A DNA stretch of 64,000 bases from positions 124,001 through 188,000 of the forward strand of contig NZ_CP038213.1 of the NCBI RefSeq assembly GCF_004526345.1, read 5' to 3'. The notes below the pieces were generated by a model that worked only from the letters and a program-made list of their open reading frames with translations, was not told where the DNA came from and did no database searches. Below, piece after piece: positions 60,701 through 64,000 of this stretch (positions are counted from its first letter, which is position 1; each line of letters starts with the position of its first letter). The position numbers and the translations under genes are program-made. The stretch is from Ornithinimicrobium flavum. Its GTDB lineage: Bacteria; Actinomycetota; Actinomycetes; Actinomycetales; Dermatophilaceae.

Positions 60701-62413
60701 GAGGAGGACGCCACCGTGCCGACGGACCTGGCCAGCCTGGTGCTGGCCTGCCGCGGGGCGAGCGAGGCCACCGGGGTGGTCGCCCCGCCCAGCCCGTGGC
60801 TGCCGCCGCTGCCGGAGGTCCTCACCCTGGACCAGCTCCTGGAGCAGTTCCCCGACGCCCGCCCCGACGCCGAGTCGCTGCGGCTGCCGCTGGGCCTGGT
60901 CGACGTGCCCGCCCAGCAGCGGCGCGACGTCGCCTCCTTCGACCTGGCCACCGGCTCGCACCTGGCCGTCATCGGCGGTGCCCGTTCCGGGCGCTCGACC
61001 GTCCTGCGCGAGCTCGCCGGGGCGGTGGCCAGGGACGTCTCCCCGGCCGACGTGCACGTCTACGGCATCGACTGCGGCAACAACGCCCTGCTGCCGCTGG
61101 TGGCGCTGCCGCACGTCGGGGCGGTCGTCTCCCGCGATCAGACGGACCGCATGGACCGGTTGCTCAGCCGGTTGCGCAGCCTGGTCAGCGCCCGCCAGGC
61201 CGCCCTGGCCGAGGCCGGCTTCGCCGACGTGACCGAGCAGCGGGCGGCGGTGCCGCCCGAGGACCGGCTGCCCTACGTGCTGGTGCTCCTCGACCGGTGG
61301 GAGGGGTTCTTCCAGGTCTACGACGCGCTCGACGGCGGCCGGTTGGTGCAGGCCTTCCACCAGCTGCTCCAGGAGGGCGGCGCCGTGGGGGTCCGGGTCG
61401 TCGCGACCGGCGACCGCACGCTCACGGTCGGGCGGCTGGGCACGCTGCTGGACGACAAGCTCATGCTGAGGATGACCGACCCCGACGACTTCACCATCAT
61501 CGGGATGCACCGCAAGAAGGTGCCGGAGTCGATGGTGGAGGGGCGCGGCTTCCGGGCCGACGGGCTGCGCGAGACCCAGGTCGCGCTCCTGGCCGAGGAC
61601 CCCGCCGGCACCGCCCAGGTGCGGGCGCTGCAGGAGCTCGCCCGGGCCGCCCAGGAGCGCCATGCCGACCTGCCCCGCACGCAGCGACCCTTCCACGTCG
61701 ACGTGCTGCCCGTGCGGGTCGACGCCGCGACCGCGGCCGCCATGGCCGAGCGCGAGCGGGCCGAGGGGGTGCTCGTGCCGGAGACCTCGCTGCCGGTGGC
61801 GGTCGGGGGCGACACGCTGGGGGTGCGCCACCTCGACGCGCTCCAGCACGGCCCCGGGCTGCTCATCACCGGCGGGCGGCGCACAGGCCGCTCGACGGTG
61901 CTGCGCCAGCTCGCCGTCGAGGCCCTCGCCAGGGGCTGGCAGGTCGGTGTGGTCACCCCCCGCACCAGCCCGCTGCGCGACCTCGCCGGCACGGCCGGTG
62001 TGCACGGCCCGTGGGACCTCGCCAGCGACCAGGCCGCGACCACGGCCGCGCTCGCCGAGCTGGTCTCCGGGGAGGACCCGCTGCTCGTCGTGGTCGACGA
62101 CCTCGAGCTGGTCGGCGCCGACGGTTGGCTCGCCGACGCGCTGGTCAAGGCCCTGGACGGGATGCGGGACCGGCCGAAGATGCTCGTCGGTGCGGGCACC
62201 CCCGGTGACCTGCAGTCGCACTACCGGGGGCCGGCCTCGGTGCTCAAGAAGTCGGGCAGCGGGGTGCTCCTCAGCCCCCAGAGCAGCCAGGAGTCCGACC
62301 TCTTCGGGACCAGGCTGCCGCGCTCCGTCTTCGGCCAGAGCCTGCCCCCGGGGGCCGGCTACCTCGTCTCGGGCGGCCAGCCCGAGCGGGTGCAGGTGAT
62401 CTGGCCCGACTGA
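57743..62413 (+). CDS. EccC/EssC-type FtsK-SpoIIIE ATPase of type VII secretion
   Basis: GTG 57743 is four bases after the previous stop; 1556 residues. An N-terminal ubiquitin- or FHA-like region (LLITAVARTAPG; VVGTDPQASVALP) is followed by two membrane segments near 328-370 (FLPAVAGLAMYAITQ). Three FtsK-type ATPase modules follow: module 1 Walker A GTTGSGKSE with K751 and Walker B LLIVIDEFAAL; module 2 GGARSGRST with R1084; module 3 GGRRTGRST with R1383. Only the first keeps the P-loop Lys. It is the motor that drives export of WXG100 partners; the adjacent WXG100 gene supports this. Confidence 0.92.
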   Translation: MRLLITAVARTAPGAAAAPQDLVVDTEDDATVGDLAAALGRRLDTTTPSRAQLRLVGSVPAGPGGNGATASPGAPGAPGAAAPADPPAAAPDLYLGDERLDPAQPLVASPVRHGSLVGVGGPLADLLAEPVGLVEVRVSSGPGAGLVTRLGVGDHVVGTDPQASVALPPVGLPGSCLLLRVRPDGRVELHPEEELLGVRQQPVWRHRPLPGPIVLDAEGELQQRRVGESTYAELPPGTRTASPEEPAPLLHLDREELVPGSVWEPGQALVVGPCLLELTVPSPPDASLSPSPQGATLDYNRPPRLLPAARETDFTLPREPQRSTGQQIPWPMIFLPAVAGLAMYAITQRPTVLIFIALTPLMALTNWMMMRSNEGRRYRADFAEWTRRTRKVQQAALEGLRDERAARRRDFADPGEILMTAIGPRSRLWERRRHDPDWLMARFGTADQASGVTVKTSLREDHEGDLVWTVPDVPVTVDLAAAGVTGVAGPTRRATARWVVAQLAVLHSPVDLRMTLLTSPEGEADWHWARWLPHLRSDEGDAELAQVGVDEESTAARIAELVGILEARTQALANRSFAGSGDAFPPLLVVLDGSRRLRLLPGMVALLQQGPGVGITFLCLDDDERLLPEECRAVVQASEPLMTVRQTQQSVIEGVRPDLVGPAWAERVARAVAPVRDVSAPDAQASVPGSSRLLDVLRLDPPTPAAVQQRWEQVGRTTQAVIGEGADGPFAVDLVRDGPHGLVAGTTGSGKSELLQTIIASLAVHNRPDEMTFVLVDYKGGAAFKDCNRLPHTVGMVTDLDGHLTGRALESLGAELRRREHQLAAADAKDIEDYLAARSPDDEPMPRLLIVIDEFAALVAELPDFVTGLVDIARRGRSLGVHLILATQRPAGVVSAEIKSNTNLRIALRVTDGNDSQDVIESQEAARIAKSAPGRAYARLGHSSLALFQSSRVGGRPRGEGRTAQVGLRGMPFAELGVAPPRAEAGEEDATVPTDLASLVLACRGASEATGVVAPPSPWLPPLPEVLTLDQLLEQFPDARPDAESLRLPLGLVDVPAQQRRDVASFDLATGSHLAVIGGARSGRSTVLRELAGAVARDVSPADVHVYGIDCGNNALLPLVALPHVGAVVSRDQTDRMDRLLSRLRSLVSARQAALAEAGFADVTEQRAAVPPEDRLPYVLVLLDRWEGFFQVYDALDGGRLVQAFHQLLQEGGAVGVRVVATGDRTLTVGRLGTLLDDKLMLRMTDPDDFTIIGMHRKKVPESMVEGRGFRADGLRETQVALLAEDPAGTAQVRALQELARAAQERHADLPRTQRPFHVDVLPVRVDAATAAAMAERERAEGVLVPETSLPVAVGGDTLGVRHLDALQHGPGLLITGGRRTGRSTVLRQLAVEALARGWQVGVVTPRTSPLRDLAGTAGVHGPWDLASDQAATTAALAELVSGEDPLLVVVDDLELVGADGWLADALVKALDGMRDRPKMLVGAGTPGDLQSHYRGPASVLKKSGSGVLLSPQSSQESDLFGTRLPRSVFGQSLPPGAGYLVSGGQPERVQVIWPD

Positions 62414-62476
62414 CCGGCGCCGGAGAGGCAGCAAGGTGCCAGACGGCACGATGGCCCGATGTTGCCTGCCCACCGG

Positions 62477-62506
62477 TGGACAGGGGCGCCGGCGCGTGCC
62501 TAGGGT
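62477..62506 (+). promoter_or_regulatory. Promoter of the WXG100 gene
   Basis: TGGACA (62477-62482) and TAGGGT (62501-62506) are spaced 18 bp, close to the actinobacterial housekeeping consensus. The mRNA leader would be about 70 bases, ending in GGAAAGGA before ATG 62584. Confidence 0.65.
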
Positions 62507-62583
62507 GGTCCGCAGATCGCACCGCCGAGGGTGATGTGGGGGGTGCGGTCCACCATCGATCAACCCTCGGAAAGGACACAATC

Positions 62584-62865
62584 ATGGCTGGTGCCGTCGG
62601 AGGAGAGCTCAGCACTCTCAACACGCTCTACACGACCCTGGGCAACGCTGCCACAGACATCACCCGCATCGCGGGTGACATCGACAGCTCGCTCGAGAAC
62701 ACCATCTGGACCGGCGCTAACTCGGAGAAGTTCCGCGGCCAGTGGTCGGACTTCAAGCCCACCCTGACCCCGCGTCTGGTCGAGGCCCTGGAGGACGCCA
62801 AGCGCGACATCCAGATCCAGCACAACCAGCTCGCCGAGGCGACCGGCGAGCCCGACCGGATCTGA
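62584..62865 (+). CDS. WXG100 (ESAT-6-like) protein
   Basis: The 93-residue protein is a helical hairpin with W-x-G in the turn (ENTIWTGANSEKFRGQW, Trp near 39), the WXG100 signature. It is small, acidic, has no signal peptide and has no Cys, as usual for proteins exported folded as dimers by EccC-type systems. Preceded by GGAAAGGA. A strong hairpin follows its stop, so it may be made in excess over the next gene. It is the prime substrate candidate of the upstream ATPase. Confidence 0.93.
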   Translation: MAGAVGGELSTLNTLYTTLGNAATDITRIAGDIDSSLENTIWTGANSEKFRGQWSDFKPTLTPRLVEALEDAKRDIQIQHNQLAEATGEPDRI

Positions 62866-62881
62866 TCCACCCCCACCGCCG

Positions 62882-62911
62882 GGCCGGGTCGCGCACCAGC
62901 GCGACCCGGCC
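62882..62911 (+). terminator. Hairpin between WXG100 and substrate-like genes
   Basis: A perfect 13-bp stem (62882-62894 with 62899-62911; arm GGCCGGGTCGCGC) with an ACCA loop sits 17 bases after the WXG100 stop. It can act as a terminator or attenuator that lowers transcription into the gene at 62942. Confidence 0.75.
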
Positions 62912-62941
62912 TGCGGCATCACCCCTCGAGGCGGGAGCCCC

Positions 62942-64000
62942 ATGACCGTCCGCATCGACCCCGACGGTGTGCTCGCGATGTCCGCGGCCACCCTCGTGGC
63001 CTCCGGGACGGCCACCGGGGTCGGAGAGGACCTCCAGGCGGCCCTCGACCGGGTCGACCACCTGGTGCCCGGTGCCCCGTCCGCCCGCCGCCGGGTCGCC
63101 GGCGCCGCGGCTGACCTGGCGGCCGCGGCCGGGGCGGCCCGCGAGCACGCGCTGCGCTACGTCGACGACGTCCGTCCGCTGCGCGAGCTCCTCACCGCCG
63201 GCTACTGGCTCCCCGACCCCGGCAACCTCGGGTGGTCCGGGGACCGGACCCTGGGGGAGAACGTCGACCGGATCCTGCGCTCCGACGAGTTCGGGGCCGG
63301 GGTGCTGGGCACGGGGGAGGCGCTGCTCGAGCGCTACCGCAACTGGCAGGTGCACATGCCCCGCACCGGGCCGGCCGCGACCCGCGCCCTCGGCGAGATC
63401 AGCGCCCTCGTGGAGCTGGCGGACCGGGTGGAGGTCCGTGGGGGCGAGGTGGTCGGCGGTCAGCGCTGGGTGACCCGCAACGGGCTGCTCGTCCCCGCCT
63501 CCTGGGCCGAGAGCGTCGACCGCCGGGCGGTGGTCGACGCGGTGACGCCCCGGATCCTCCAGCTCTCGGACGACGCGGTCCACCCGGTGGGGCGCCAGCT
63601 CGTGCCTGACCCCACCGTCGGCCGACCGCCGGCCTGGGCGCGGCACACCGGTCGGGGCCTGGTCGTCGTCGGGACCGCGCTCTCGCTCTACGACGCCGGC
63701 GCCTCGCAGTGGGAGCACGACCAGCGCTACCACCCGGAGTACTCCACCGGCCAGCGGGTGGCCTCCACCGGGTGGAACGTCGCCACGGAGGGCGGGGGAG
63801 CGGTCGCCGGCGGGATCGCGGGCGCCAAGGTGGGGGCGGCCTTCGGCGCGACCATCGGGTCCGTCGTCCCGGGCCTGGGCACGGGCGTGGGCGCGGTGGT
63901 CGGAGGGGTTCTCGGGGGCGCGATCGGTGGGTTCGTCGGCAGCAAGGCGGGCAAGGCCGTCGGCCGTGGCCTGCGGGAGGGCGCCGAGCGGGTCTGGAGC
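62942..64000 (+). CDS. Probable type VII substrate with glycine-zipper region, 3' partial
   Basis: ATG 62942 follows GGCGGGAG; the frame is open for 353 codons to the window end, so the C-terminus is missing. The first 100 residues are helical and resemble the N-terminal WXG100/LXG-like region of type VII exported proteins (LAAAAGAAREHALRYVDDV). Around 280-345 lies a glycine-zipper stretch (GAVAGGIAGAKVGAAFGATI, then GAVVGGVLGGAIGGFVG), typical of membrane-inserting segments. No signal peptide is seen. The missing part may hold a toxin or other effector domain. Position after the WXG100 gene supports the call. Confidence 0.68.
   Translation, partial: MTVRIDPDGVLAMSAATLVASGTATGVGEDLQAALDRVDHLVPGAPSARRRVAGAAADLAAAAGAAREHALRYVDDVRPLRELLTAGYWLPDPGNLGWSGDRTLGENVDRILRSDEFGAGVLGTGEALLERYRNWQVHMPRTGPAATRALGEISALVELADRVEVRGGEVVGGQRWVTRNGLLVPASWAESVDRRAVVDAVTPRILQLSDDAVHPVGRQLVPDPTVGRPPAWARHTGRGLVVVGTALSLYDAGASQWEHDQRYHPEYSTGQRVASTGWNVATEGGGAVAGGIAGAKVGAAFGATIGSVVPGLGTGVGAVVGGVLGGAIGGFVGSKAGKAVGRGLREGAERVWS

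Noticed and set aside
57602..62581. A 1659-codon open frame on the minus strand opposite the EccC-type gene
   Set aside because: It is an antisense shadow of very GC-rich coding DNA; its translation is low-complexity Gly/Arg/Gln-rich with no motifs, while the plus strand carries clear FtsK motifs.

Overview
The window is very GC-rich, uses many GTG starts and ATGA/GTGA stop-start overlaps, and carries actinobacterial cell-surface families: CWB2 wall-binding repeats, a Tad pilus without outer-membrane parts, and a WXG100/EccC type VII system. It is best read as a chromosome segment of a high-GC actinobacterium, probably Micrococcales near Intrasporangiaceae/Ornithinimicrobiaceae. The family placement is inference. 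I recognised no rRNA, tRNA or CRISPR array.

Layout. 1-10.5 kb: a surface polysaccharide locus with a GT14-like branching enzyme cut by the window start, a flippase, several glycosyltransferases and a PP-loop-like gene split by a complete ISL3-family IS with 8-bp target duplication. Parts of this locus are visibly lower in GC. A fragment of an IS3-type transposase ends it. 10.9-13.7 kb: a heliorhodopsin gene, then gluconate permease and gluconokinase. 13.8-29.8 kb: a second glycan region with a damaged GT2, a debranching-enzyme-like gene carrying one stop and four frameshifts, a rhamnan-synthesis-like GT, a DUF218 protein, a Wzc-like co-polymerase/kinase, a small secreted protein, a LuxR response regulator, and a six-gene run of overlapping or nearly abutting glycan genes ending in a GT4-GT2 fusion. 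29.9-38.9 kb: amidase with a structured upstream region, gamma-carbonic anhydrase, and three exported wall proteins, two with CWB2 repeats. 38.9-42.2 kb: a compact cluster with MauE-like and MauD-like proteins, a Tat-exported Cys/Trp-rich protein and three proteins of unknown function. 42.2-46.2 kb: App1-like phosphatase, Fpg/Nei glycosylase, SH3-like protein, rhodanese, and a membrane protein/winged-helix regulator pair behind a palindromic operator. 46.3-57.7 kb: a Tad/Flp pilus operon (SAF protein, TadZ-like, TadA, TadB, TadC, Flp pilin, TadE/G-like pseudopilins, lipoprotein, secreted protein, LysM-BTAD protein). 57.7-64 kb: EccC/EssC-type ATPase, WXG100 protein and a probable type VII substrate that runs off the window.

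Most of the window serves the cell envelope: glycan synthesis and export, wall anchoring, pili and type VII secretion. The most unusual cluster is the Mau-like one. A Tat leader resembling that of the methylamine dehydrogenase small subunit is followed by ten Cys and many Trp, next to homologues of its two dedicated maturation factors, but without recognisable methylamine dehydrogenase subunits. The heliorhodopsin retains every key residue I could place.

Four genes have apparent single-base frameshifts in or near GC-rich runs (about 8621, 13895, several in 15940-16620, and 47380). They may be real decay or sequence errors, so I mark these genes as pseudogenes with that caveat.
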